Positions 1 to 11,800 of a DNA stretch of 64,000 nucleotides are shown here, piece by piece (the stretch's first letter is position 1; every line of letters begins with the position of its first letter). Source of the DNA: Diplosphaera chodatii (lineage: Eukaryota; Chlorophyta; Trebouxiophyceae; Prasiolales; Stichococcaceae); the NCBI GenBank assembly GCA_032358165.1, contig JAALGY010000004.1:558001-622000 (forward strand), written 5' to 3'. The position numbers and the translations under genes were made by a program. The notes beneath the pieces are model-generated. The model had not been told where the DNA came from. It worked only from the letters and a program-made list of their open reading frames with translations, and did not search any database.

Positions 1-1208
1 GTCACTCCACCATAGTGCGCTGCCTTCTAGCTGTGACGCTGCTGTGAGCGTGACGAGGTGTTTTCTGTGCGAGCTTGCATGTTCTGCCATGTCTGACGCT
101 AAACAATCCGGTCATGCTATGTGTCAAAGAGCGCTGCTTGATCTCGCACCAGTCAAGGTGCAGCACTGGGCTGCGGGGGCTCACCGTCCTGCAGCAGGCG
201 CTGGAAGTCGGGGCCTAGCAGCGGGTCCTGCACCGCAGTCTGTGCCGACAGTGTCCCTGCTGCTGGGAAGGCGGCAAGCGTGACGTCTTCATCGCCTGTG
301 CGCCGTAGCCAGTGCCACGTGCGCGACAGCCAGCTCTCTGTGCGGCACACAAACACCTGGTTGCTGGAGCACACCAGCGTCGAGAAGCAGCTCAGCAGGT
401 CCTTGCTGTACAGCACATGGCAGTCCTTGGTCGAGGTGGAGAGGCCGAGCTGCTGCAGTTCAGATGCAGCACATCCGCACCTGCGGACGCGCTGTGGCCC
501 CTTGACAGGGTGAGGCCCGCCCCAGCCCCCTGCACCCATCGAACCTAAGACTCTTACATGCATTCTGCACTCGCAACATGCACCAGCACCACGTCGCAAC
601 AGCAAGATGCAGTGTGCAGTACATGCTGTGAGCAGATCACAAATTGTGGGGGGTTGGCTTGCTGCAGCTGAGGATATAGCCGTGCAGGGTGCGCGCACTG
701 CAGGCGACGCCGAGACGTCGATGCCCGCCACGTCAGCGCCGACTGCGGCCAGCCAGCGCTTGAATCGTGCCACGTCGCCCGCCAGCCCGCCTGCCGCCTG
801 TGCTGCAGCCCAGAAAGTGCCTTGACATATGTGTCGTAGGTGTTGAGCATACCCCATGTAGCCATGGAGGTGGCGTGTGCATATTGTCTGCGCTGCTGCA
901 TCCTTCGAGTCACGCAGTGAATGCCGCAGTGGCATCAAGCATGGTGTTTGCAGCCCTGCCTCAGCAGTGAATGGTGCGTTCACCTCCTCGTCTGTCATCG
1001 GGAAGGGCTTCCGCAGCGCCTCTGGCCGCTGCGCCGGCGGCCCACCCTGCAGCGCGACTCCAGCAGGCGCGTGTGCTGACACTTGTGGGGCTGCGTCTAA
1101 TTGGTCCTGTGTGGCAGCTGAGGCTGCAAAGCCCTCAGGCGCCGCGGCGCAGTGGGAGACACTGGGACCCAGCTGCTGCAGAGCCAATGCGGAAGCAGCT
1201 GCTGCCAT
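1..1208 (-). CDS. unidentified protein, multi-exon, 3' end beyond window
   Basis: I do not recognise this gene. The best start is the ATG at 1208. The first exon reads left to about 984 and encodes an Ala/Gln-rich N-terminus that could be an organelle-targeting peptide, ending near PFPMTDEE before a GTGAAC donor. A second exon around 700-802 encodes an amphipathic stretch (ARFKRWLAAVGADVAGIDVS). A third block at about 190-470 contains LSTSTKDCHVLYSKDLL and TWHWLRRTGDEDVTL. At about 190 the frame either stops at 153 or meets a good GTGAGC donor after FQRLLQDG, so the gene probably continues past the left edge. The phase between exons 1 and 2 did not close cleanly, so an exon may be missing. 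The FxxWL motif is faintly like the start of Rubisco-LSMT SET proteins, but no SET motif is visible and I assign no function. Confidence 0.45.
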
Positions 1209-2360
1209 GGCCGCCGCTGCAATGCAAACTGCGCCAGCCGTCGCAGCCGAGGCCGCGTGCCATCTGGAAGATGAGCATGGCGCTACCGCTGCGCTGCCTG
1301 GTGCCAGACACCTGCGTCGCTTCTGCAAGTGCAGCTCACTGCTCTGCAGCACTGCAGCTGTGCTGGCCAGGCCAGCGGAGGGGCACACAGGCCTGCAACC
1401 ACCCAAAGGAGTTTGCGATATGAGAGTGCTATGCTCTGAGATTGACATGCATGATATGACTTCTGGATGACTTGCACTACAACACAAAAACCGATACGGT
1501 GGCTAGATGGCGCATGCACCCTGCGGTAGTAGCAGGGCCGGCTTGGGCGAGGTAGATTGCCCGGCACGTTGCAGATGCACGACGCATGTGACATTCGATT
1601 ACTCTTACCACAGCCATTGGCGACAATTATTGCACATCCGTTACAAAACCGATCATGTCACTGCACACATTGCACAGTCCACGATCACAGCAGTTGCGAA
1701 TCTGCACGCAGCTCGACGCCAATCAACTCTGGGTGTCACATGTTGTCTGTGGTAGACCAATTGCAGTATGGTGTAGAGAAACGCATCTGCATGGCCCGGC
1801 AGGTTGGCACTGGGCATGCATGCAATGCTGACTGTGCGCAGGGCCTGTGCACCCTAGGATGTCAACTCTAACAACTCAAAACGCGTTGCCGGAGTCTTCA
1901 GTGAGCATGATCAGCGCGTACAAAGGTGTCTATAGGCGTGCAGCGCTGCAGCACGCTGGCAAGCCGCACCAACAGTCTCGGTAACCTTACGGATTCTGCC
2001 CGTGCAAATTGCCTTCTTTGTTCCCGCAAGCCATGCAACACCCCAGGCAGCTCGTCTGAGCGGTGTTGGCATCCTAACGTCGGCGAAGTTCCGCTGCATC
2101 TGTTATGCACTGGCCTGCATAACATGCAGATGTCTCCATCTCCCTAAGTGAGACCCTGTGCAGCGGCCTCCTGCCAAGCGTTTTGAGGGTCACACGCACC
2201 ATTTTTGTGTTTCTTCGTAGCAAATGTGCATGTATAGACCCTGCGCTGCAGCCGATCGAACGCCCATTCCTGACCTGACTGCGCGCTTTCCACAGGGCTT
2301 GGCTTGCAGATTGCATGTCGCAATGCTGCTGCTGCTCTCCCTACGCAGTTGAAGCCTCGC
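1209..2360. other. intergenic, no gene recognised
   Basis: Between the leftmost gene and the AT-hook gene I see only short open frames without family resemblance. The sequence is TGCA/CATG-rich like the spacers elsewhere. It probably holds the promoters and 5' UTRs of the two divergent genes. Confidence 0.4.
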
Positions 2361-5300
2361 ATGGACGCCCCTGTCGTAGACGCAGCCGCGATCAAGTGCA
2401 ACTTCAACAAGCTGTGGCAGCGCTACTCGAACGGGGCCCTCTCCAACGCTTCTGCTGAAGCGCCGCCCACACGACAAGTGTGGTGGCGTGTCCGTATAGT
2501 ATGCGCTTTGGCGACTTGGCGATGTGTAAATTTGTGCATCCTTGAAAGTAGAGGCACCGCATGTTGACAAGGTCATTCTGCCACAGGAGGTTCCGACATC
2601 CCCGGCACAGCAGCCCGAGGTGCCAGCGGTGCGGAAGCGGGGCCGGCCAGCCAAGCAACAGGTGACACTGCAAGACCCGTGCGGTCCAGAATCACGTGCA
2701 GGCCGGTCGCCAGATCAACGTCATGGGCTGTGCTTGTAGGAGTGCGAACGTGGCCCAATTGTAGGGGAAGCTGCATTACCAGGTGTCAGTATGCCACTCA
2801 TCGCAGGCACCCAACCCTGCGGATCTGCCGGAGCCAAGGGAGAGTGCTAGGCCTTCTGGGAGTGGCAGGAACCACTACACTGCAACAGGTGGGGCCGGTG
2901 CACCTGCTTGCCCGCATCGCTGGCAGCAGTGAAACAGTGCACACACTGTGAGGTACACGGTGCCTGCCGCCAGATTGTAGTATGCATTGTTTCCTGCTGC
3001 TGCAGGAGGGACTGGGGCACCGGCAGTCAACTCAGGAGCAGCACCAGCACAAGCAGCAGCCGACGCCGACACGCCGCCTGCCGCCGCGGCTGTGCCCAAG
3101 AAACGAGGGCGCCCGCCCGGCTCCAAAAACCGGCCCAAGGTTCGGTTTCCGATATGTGTTGCAAAGCAAGTCACCCGGTGCTAACAGGCCCTTCCTTGTG
3201 TGCCCGGCTTGCGGAGCGGCATGATCGGCATTGAGGACATCAGAAGTATGACGATGGATGCATGACACACAACCCTGCAGTCTGAGCTCATGTGTTGTGT
3301 TGCAGGCTACAGCAGCGTCAGCACTGCCGCTGAAACGCAAGCGTCTCGGCACTCCGCGCAAGCAGCTGCACCCGCAGCGGAATCCTGCAGCAGCAACAGC
3401 AGCAGCAGAGGCGCCCAAGCGCAAGCCCGGTCGACCGCCAAAGCGGAAGCCGGAGGAAGCAGTTGCCCCAGCGTCCGCAGCAGCGGCGGGAGAGGTGCCC
3501 AAACGAAAGCGGGGCCGGCCGCCAAAGCACCCGAAGGCAGCACAGACCGCGGCGCCTGCGGCAGAGGTGCCCAGGCAGAAGCGTGGGCGGCCTCCAAAGC
3601 AGCACCTTGAGGCGCCTGCAGGTGAGGCATCCAGCCTGGTGTGGTACATGGATGTCAGGCAGCAGCGACATCAGTGCGCTTTACATTTGAAGTAGCACGC
3701 CGAAGCGGCGAGCGTTGGCTAACTTTGCGGCTTTGGGTGAAGTTTCGGTTAGGCAGCATCTGGGACCTACCGGCAGGCATGGCTACTATCTGCAGCATCG
3801 CCTTGGTCATCGTCTGCAGGCGCCACGGCGTCTGCGGCGGCTGACGCACCGGAGGTGGCCGCCGCCACAGCGGCAGCGGCAGCGACGCCGGAGCCGCCCA
3901 GGAAGAAGCGGGGGCGGCCACCGGGCTCGGGCCCGAAGCGCAGGTCCATAGGGGACATCCTGCAAGCGGATACAGCACCTGCAGCAGCGCAGCCTGAGGA
4001 GCTTCAGGTGCATGGGTGTTCTGGCATGGTGCACTGCCAGCTTGTAGGCACTGGCTGGACCCCGTTGTCGTCTGTCAACCCTGCATGTGGGTGACTGCAA
4101 GTACCTTTGCCAAGACGGTGCCCCCCCAAATCTGATGGCATCGCTCCTGTATCCCTCCAGCCGGCGGCAGCAGAGGCGGCAGCGGCCACGGCCCGCAAGC
4201 GCGGCCGGCCACCAGGCAGCACCAGCAAGCGCAAGCCAGACACCCCAAAGCGCAGCAGAGAGCAGCAGGCGCCGGCAGCGGGCGACGCCATGGAGGTCGA
4301 GATTCCGGCGGCTGGAGCAGCGGCAGCGGGCAGCCATGCTCCAGGGCCGGCGGATGCAGGCACTGCAGGGCAGGCCGCTGAGCCGAAGCGGAAGCGAGGA
4401 CGGCCGCCAGGTTCCAAGACCAAGCCCAAGCCGCCGCCAGGTGACTGACATCACTCAGAAGCAGTGACCCAGCCCCTGTCTGTATTCACGGCATCTCACA
4501 ATGAGCCCATTGCAAGGGCCATTGGTGCCACGTGTGGTGCGTGCTGGATGACTCTCGTAGCATGCTTTCAAGCGACATGTGATGCGTGAAGTGACGGAAG
4601 GAGGCTGACATGATGTTGGCGGTGCAGGGGAGGAGCCGCCCAAGAAGAAGAGGGGGCGGCCACCAGGCAGCAAAACGAAGAAGCGTGCTGCACCTGCGGG
4701 TGAGTTTGTAACTACAGAGCACTGCCTCGCTTGTCTCGGCTCAACATCCTGGTACCTGACCGCACATGGCTCTGCTAGCACAAGTGTTCATGCTCGATGG
4801 GAGCTGGGCCGTTCGAACGGAGCACAAGCTATGACGGACACATGAGTCCGCACCTCCTGCTGACAGTCATTGGAAATTGCAGCACGCCAGTGCATGCAGC
4901 ACAGCCTGAAGTGTGTCTGGTAGTCAGCCGTCCTTGCCAAGCTTCCTGACCTGTGACAGCCGTTGCAAACAGATGTGGAGGCGCCAGCCGCAAAGCGAGC
5001 AGAGGCGGCTGCCACTGCGGAGAAGCGCACTGCAGAGGGCCCACTGGAGGGAGCTCCGGCCCCCAAGAAGCGTGGCCGCCCAAAAGGTGTGCTTCGCAAG
5101 CCTCGCACTGGCTTGGTGGCCTGGAGTGTGGTCTGGCACTGTCGTCCTGCAGGATCAATGTGCGTACCCGACATGGCAAACTGCCCCTGGACTGCAAACG
5201 GCTGTGTGGATCACCCTGGGGCTTGCTAGAGTATTAAGGTGTCTGTGAGCGCAGACGCAGCCCGGCAGTTCATTCCATTGGTGGCTGCTGCAGACCGTGG

Positions 5301-5640
5301 GGCAGCATAGAGTTGCCGGTCTGCTTTGGCTTGGTGCAGACACGCCTGCAAGTTAATTCCCGTAAACCACGTGGGGTTTGACTGTGCCCGGCTGCAAGGA
5401 AACCTGGGCAATCCCACCACATCGTGATGCTGACCACATTCAGCCCCGTAGGCATCAGATGTATGATTTTGCCACAACAATGCAGGCAGCAAGAACAAGA
5501 AGCGGCCGGCTGAGGAGGGAGCGGCTGCAGCGGAGGCGCCGGCGCCCAAGAAGCGCGGCCGCCCACCTGGATCCAAGAACAAACCCATCCCACACAATCC
5601 ACCACCTCAGGTAGTTGCTCATCGTCACTCGGCCTATTGA
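2361..5640 (+). CDS. multi-AT-hook DNA-binding protein (11 hooks)
   Basis: This is a nuclear chromatin-type protein built almost entirely of AT-hooks, the GRP-core motif that sits in the minor groove of AT-rich DNA (HMGA, plant AHL). The ATG at 2361 opens an exon with KCNFNKLWQRYSNG. Eleven hooks follow, with cores near 2635, 3105, 3425, 3508, 3580, 3910, 4200, 4398, 4648, 5070 and 5553. Most read (K/R)KRGRPPG or KRGRPPK; the third is KPGRPPK and the tenth KRGRPKG. Linkers are Ala/Pro/Glu-rich with no folded domain visible. Hooks are carried mostly one to three per exon. The exons around hooks 9 to 11 begin and end in phase 1, so they can be duplicated without breaking frame. The last exon reads through to a TGA at 5638-5640, although GTAGTT at 5611 could act as a donor to further exons. 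Eleven hooks is far more than the one or two typical of plant AHL proteins. The AT-hook call is firm; the exact exon ends and C-terminus are not. Confidence 0.8.
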
Positions 5641-6914
5641 CGACTGCAGCTTCCGATCGTGTTGCACATGGCATGTCTGTTGACCCAAATGCTCGGCCAT
5701 GACAGGCTGGTAAGGCAAAAGGGTATAATGCTTTGCACCGCAGGGGCCAGCAGCGACCGAAGGAACTGCGTCGTAAAGCTTGGCGCTAATGCTATGGCGA
5801 TATCACAGCGGCAACAGGCCATCCCACAAGGGGCGCCTGCCCCTGTGATAGATGAAAACATATCAGGACAGGAGTTGTGGGCTATCAATGGGCACAGAAG
5901 ATGGCGGCCTTCTTGCCGGAGGCACATAATGGCAGAGCAGACTTGGCGATGTACATCTTTGGCATGCAACAGTCTGTAATGATTGATTGCGTGGGGCATC
6001 CTGGGACCTGGGACAGGCAACAAGCTCTTCTAGAGCATGACCTTTGTGGTTTGCTGCACTGACAAACAACTGCTGCTCTGGTTTTGTTGCGCAGTTGTTG
6101 AGCAGCGCGCACACGTGCCTTTTCGGGCACCAACAGAAGTCTGGCACAGTTTGTTGGTCGGTCGTGCATCGGAAGCAAGGCATGAATACATATCCCAGCA
6201 GCATACCATGCGGCCAATCATCAGCTGAAACCAGTTACAACTTCGAATAGTAGTGGCTTCACCTTGAAGTAATGTGCAGTGTCCTGGCAGGTCATCACAT
6301 CGACCCCCGAGATGTCGAGACTGTACCTGAAGAGTACACGCTGCCGTCCTTTCTGACTTTGCAGCGGGCTGGCGCACGTCCTCTCGGCCTGCGTGACATC
6401 TGCTTCATCAGAGTTGGCCAAGGTAAAGCATGAAACACTTGCTTGCTGCTTTGGAGCATGACCAGCCAGCATGGAATGTCATCATGACGGCCAAACCGAC
6501 CAACGAGCATGGCTGCAGGACCGCAGATGGCTCAATCAGCTGTCGATAAGTAACTTGCACAAATCTAAAGCGCCAGTCACGGGCACCTCCGTCAGTGTCA
6601 TGTATCAAATCTGCAAGCACCCGGCTCTGAGTCATGCTTGGGCGGTACACAGTGTCCCCCCTTTGCTTGCGTGCCTGCATGAACAACGATCTGCTGCAAC
6701 GAGATGCCAGGTCTGCTAGCTGTTGCTTTGAGTTGCACCACCAATACGCTCTTCTCCTGAGCAAGAGAGTGCTGCACAAGGTTGCATTCACTGTAACCTT
6801 CTGCATGATGTGGCGCCGTACATCGACCTTGACCGCGACACTGTTATACATGTCCACGTCCGTGGGACAGTATCGCCTGAAGTCGAAACACGTGTCTGCA
6901 GAAGGTCCCACACA
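5641..6914. other. region with possible exons, strand unresolved
   Basis: Two stretches look exon-like on the plus strand. Bases 5899-6000 follow an AG and read KMAAFLPEAHNGRADLAMYI. Bases 6298-6419 follow TGGCAG, read PRDVETVPEEYTLPSFLTLQ and end at a GTAAAG donor. They could extend the AT-hook gene. On the minus strand a frame open from 7052 to 6408 contains LADLIHDTDGGARDWRFRF and is also protein-like. I cannot decide between them, and neither matches a family I know. Confidence 0.3.
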
Positions 6915-8432
6915 ATGGCGCGGCTGCTGACGGCTGCTGCCGCCGACAGCACATCGGCAGCAGACCGCTTTGGCGACAGATTGGTGGCGCTTGGCCTGTG
7001 GCTGCTGGGGTGCCTGGCAGCAGGCGCAACTGCGATAGCCCACGGCGCGCATCAGTACTGTTCTCCAAGGTGATCCGGTCGGTCAATCGATGCTTTGCCA
7101 CTGCATGCATGCATGACATGAGGCATCACCGACTGTTGCACATGGTGAGGGAGGGAAGGCAATGCACGGTATCGCAGGGACTACCACGGAGCGTACCCGC
7201 ACTCGCTACTGGGTGGGTGGACCCCATGCGCCGTCAGCCTGCTGCTGACAGGTGACCAACAAGCTGGCATGTGCAGTGCTCCTGAGTCTGCGGGCTGCAA
7301 AGCACACGATATACGTGCACCAGGCATGTCTGGTCACGGGTGGCTGTGATGTCCTTTGCCCACGGTGCTGGCGGTGCATTCTGGGACTGCTGTATGTATG
7401 CTTCACCAATGACCTAATACGCATGGCCAAGCAGGTGTGCCGAGCTTCGTGGCTGCTGTGGCAATTGGTGCGGCTGTCAACAAGGGCCGCAAGCTGAGGC
7501 GGAACAAGGGCAACAATGCTGGAGGCGAGCGCCCTGGCAGCCAAGCCCTGACAGCATCAAGCTGCTGGCACCGGTGGACGGTGGTTGCGGCGTTCTTTGC
7601 TTTCTTTGCCTTGCGAATTGCAAACCTGTATCCCAAGGTGGAAGACGATCAAGATGGTGTGAATGTGTGGGAGGTCATAGGTGGGTCTGGCGGTTCTGCT
7701 ATGCCATGCTTATGCATGCATGTGCCACACATGTCCACCTATGCTGCGCATCGTCCGCTCGTGTATCAGAAGATGAGCAAAGTGGGCTAGCTGCACATCC
7801 TTACTCGTGTGCCCTGACGCTTGTGTTCCACAACAGATCTGACACTGTTCGCGCTGGTGTGGGAGCTCATCATATTCGAACTGTTTGAGCAACGGACACT
7901 GCGGCGTCTGCAAGAACAGACTCCGAATCAGCCACACTTCAGCCGGCTTTTCCACCTGCGCACCCCACTTATGGCTGCGCTCGCCCTTGCCGATGTCGTC
8001 AAAACCATGTAAGTCCAGTCATAATGTTGTCTGTGCAGTGTGTGCTGACAGTTGACATGAAAGTGGTGGTGTGCAACCAGCAGCTACAAACACCCTCCCG
8101 TCGAAATTGCGCAAAGCATGTGCTTGTCTGGTACCCAAGACTGAGCAATGCGCCGATGCAGGCTGATTGCACGCCCGCCATGGCAGTCTCTCACGGATGC
8201 CAACAAGAACTTGCCAATAATGGGCGGCCTGTACGCGGGCAGTCTTGTCCTGGAGGCATACATGCTGATGGGCATTGCGTGCGAGCATCGCCTGGCGGCT
8301 GCGGCAACTGCAGCTGACGGATCTGCTGCCAACATGAAGGAGCCGCTGTTGGTTGACGACGGTGCTGCAGGCACTCGCGAGAGTGCTGCTGTCGACACGA
8401 CAGCAGCCGATGATGTCCCAGCTGAGCCGTGA
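6915..8432 (+). CDS. polytopic membrane protein, unknown family (paralogue 1)
   Basis: This is a membrane protein of about 280 residues that I cannot assign to a named family. The ATG at 6915 begins MARLLTAAAADS. Exon 1 carries a hydrophobic span (LVALGLWLLGCLAAGATAI). Exon 2 (about 7435-7680) has FVAAVAIGAAV and TVVAAFFAFFALRIANL around a basic loop. Exon 3 (7837-8008) has LTLFALVWELIIFEL and ALALADVVKT. Exon 4 (8162-8432) has GGLYAGSLVLEAYMLMGIA and a polar acidic tail ending at TGA 8430-8432. Five or so hydrophobic spans are visible, with no signal peptide or known motif. It is clearly related to the gene at 59860-61747: both share (D)(V/I)VKT before a phase-2 intron and a phase-1 intron before a DxL exon. 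The donor of exon 1 is uncertain. The frame needs phase 1, possibly TACT/GTTCTC at 7060, whereas CCAAG/GTGATC at 7070 is the better-looking site but gives the wrong phase. Confidence 0.7.
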
Positions 8433-8886
8433 TGGTGGCAATTGTACACCGTGTGCATGATCTGCCAGGGTTGGAGCAATTTACTGCTTCAAGCATTGGC
8501 ATCTGCTAGGTGCAGAACAAAGTGTTGCAATATAGGTTAGAGGTGCTGAGTCGGGATGCCATGGTGATACCGTAAGACTAATCGCCAGCCACATACACCT
8601 GGCTGCTGCTAGTAATACCGATATACACCTTCTTGCTGCATCATTATCATCTAAATGCTGCAGTAAACACTTGTGTCAAACTAAAGACGTGCCAGTGCGC
8701 AAGTGCCATCTGTATCAACCGCTCTAGGCTTCTACGTATGTGCGCCAGTGCCATCTGCACCAACTGCTGTTGGCTGCTGTATAGCAACCAATAATGTTGC
8801 AGCAGTAACAGCTTCGGAGACAAGTTTGCCACATCCTGATGGAACCTATGCCCTTGCACGCATTCTCCAGAAAGAGCAGCCCTACA
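8433..8886. other. convergent intergenic spacer
   Basis: This gap lies between the stop codons of membrane paralogue 1 (+) and the mannanase (-) and must hold both 3' UTRs. Apart from the imperfect direct repeat listed separately I see nothing coding in it. Confidence 0.5.
8695..8764. repeat. imperfect 25-bp direct repeat, two copies
   Basis: Bases 8695-8719 and 8740-8764 match at 22 of 25 positions (core AGTGCCATCTG) with a 45-bp period. The repeat sits in the convergent 3' spacer and is probably a local duplication of no known function. Confidence 0.7.
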
Positions 8887-11800
8887 TCACATGTGATTGC
8901 CACCTATGTGCCGCAGCAAACGACCGGCGCGGCGACGCCAAAGTGGTGCATCGCCAGGAGGACCGTCTGCCGCCTGCACGTCTGGTGCGTCCGCATCTGC
9001 GGTGAGTGGGCCAATGGGGCTCGCGGCTCCTGGTGCCTGCAGCGCAGCAGCACTCGGTCGCGTAAACAGGACTGGTGAACAGGACACAAGACGTAAACAT
9101 GACACGAATTTAAAGGCCGAATGTGCAATGCCGGACACTAGGAGTGTGAGGCGAGGCTGATCCTACCAGTCCACAGAGTTGAACACCGTCCCATGTCATC
9201 CAGGCCGATTCACAGGTGTGGCTACATGTCAGAATTTGCAAGGCAAATAGATACGTTGCCGCAGGTGCACCTCTGGCAGCACCGGCGCGCTGCCGGCGCC
9301 AGCTGCAGGGGCTGGGCCGCTTCCTGCTGCCGCCGGCCCTGCAGCGGGGGCAGCAGCATTGGTGCGGCGGTATGTCGTCCAGTCGGCGCAGGCGCCAGCC
9401 TGGTCGGTGGTGGTGTTGCCGCTGCATGTCACCTGCGTGGCCTGCGCTGGGACGACAAACTAGTTTCGTGGAAGTGCACACTCAGCAGCTGCCAGCAGCA
9501 GTCCCTGCTGAAAGCATAGTGCGTATCAGAACGACACTCAGATATCTACTGCTCAATCATACACCCTTGGGTAGAGTGGGTGGAAACAGACCGGGCAGTT
9601 TGCAGCAGAGCCGCCACCCTTGAGGTAGCACGCCTCCAGCGTTGGGTTGTAGGATATCGCGTCGCAGCCGCTGCCCGCCATGGAGCACGCTATCTGGCAG
9701 CCCTGGACCGACACCGGCAGCAGCGTGCCAAAGCCATTCTGCAGACAATGGCAGCAGCAGTGAGGGGGGCAACATGTTTCAATGATACAAGCTACGCTCA
9801 TCTGCATGCCAGGTATCGTCTTTGCAGGCAAGAAGCATCCAGCAGGGACCATGCTGCGCTATTTTGTGTCACAGCTTATATACCTGGGATGCAAAGGCGC
9901 CCATGGGGTCATAAGCGAACCCCGGTGCACCAGCCGGCACTGTCACATCAGCGCCCTGCAACGGGCAGTAGGGTACTGTCACGAAAGTTGCAGCCGCAGT
10001 GACAGAGCAATAAGGGCACGGCAACCTGCAGCATGCATCTTAGGCCCAATCTATGCAATGTGATGAATGCTGGCACAGCGTGTTGCAGCTCTGGTGCTGT
10101 GGCCACATTACGCGCTACCTGATCGCAGGCAAGGGTGCCGGGACCAGCGGCGGCGTACAGAGTCTGCAGGCCCCGCAGCTGTGCAGTTGCTGTGCAGCTG
10201 CTGCGGCCGGTGCCTGCAGCGGTGAATCCCACAGATTCAGCGCCGTGATTGTGATGCCTGAGCCCATTAGTCGGCTTCAGCACTTGCAAACCACCCAGCC
10301 AGCCCGATGACATGAGAACACAGATCTCACCTGAGTAGCCGTACCAGCAGCTGCAGCTGAAGCTTCCGTTGGTGTTGGTGCAGCCCGCATTGGCGGCGCA
10401 CCCCGCCGTGCCGCGTACACACTCATTGATGTCAACATCGCATCCAGGCCCCTCATACCTGCACCGGCACATGACCCAGCCTACCAGTATGGTCTTCCCC
10501 TGGCATGCATCACCGATCTGTAAGACGAGCTGGGGCACTCTGTTACGGTCCAGTGCCTTGGGCACCCTGCTGGCGCAACTATTGCCATGCAATTTCGGCA
10601 GCATCTGGAAGTGGCGGTCCACGAGGGTCAGCACCACAGCATGGCAGGCGCTGAAGCAACCCTGAGCCCTGACCTCACCCAGTGCCGGGCTTCCCATCGA
10701 CCCAGGTCTCCTGGCAGGCGTTCGCTGCAGGGCCAGTGTACGGCCGAGGCGTGCACCCAGGGACGGTTTTGACCATCCTGCATGGGAATGAATTGCCCGT
10801 TGCCTTCTGCTTGTGGCGAGCGCACTCGCATTCATGTTGGTGCACTCACGGGAGGAATGAGGCCTGCACGTTGACACTGACACTGACACTGGCATTTCAG
10901 GTGCACAACATGGTCAGTTCCTGCAGGTACACATAGTAAACATGGTACACATGTGCAAGACCAACATAGCAATGCACAGGCGGACGCACGCGAGCATGTC
11001 GCTGGCATGCTGCTCGATGCTGGTGAAGGTGGGGTCCTGCAGCAGCAGCCCGTACTGCCCCAGCCCGCCCCCGGGCACCTCCTGCAGTATCACCCAGGAC
11101 CCTTATCTCGCAGCCTGATGGGAAGAGTCCTGCTGTGCTAGCCTGCCGTGTAGCCCTTCGACTGTAAGCTGCCGAGGTCAAGCATCTTGAGGCACATGCT
11201 ACAGCAGTCCCCTGAGTAGTGCTGATCCGACGTCACGTGGCAGCACACCTGGCCATCGTCATACCACTGCCAGAATGCAGAGCCCTTCAGCGGCCCGCCA
11301 TTTGCTGCGCTCTCAGTCACCTGCACATCACAGGAACGCAGGTGCACGACCTTGACAATGCGACACCGATCCATCAAGGGTGCTTGTACACATGTCACAG
11401 AGCTGCAGCTGCAGTCATCACCAGCTCACTTGGTTGTAGATGTTGATGAAGAAAGCTTGGCGGCCGTCCGCATACTTCCCAAACTCCTCTAGAAGCAACT
11501 GTGTGGTGCACGGTGTGCTCTCGAGCAGGGTTGTGCATCCGATTTCGCACTCCACGTATGCTCATTGTGCAGCAGACACCCATGCAGGCAGGTTCACAAG
11601 CAGCCATGCAGCAACAATCAGCCTGCTACATACACCAGCATACCGGCTTGTTCATAGCTGTCGCGTCCGCAATATGTGAGCTGATCCAGGTGGTAGGGAA
11701 CTCCGTAGTGTTGTCCTGCGGACAACGCAGGCAGCTCTGCTCCAGTGTCAATGTACAAGTGCTGCAGGGTGCACTCGCTCTCTTGGTGCGCACTGACAGC

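Noticed and set aside
3032..3649. 205-codon minus frame with FGGRPRF-like repeats
   Set aside because: This is the reverse reading of the AT-hook codons, not a separate repeat protein.
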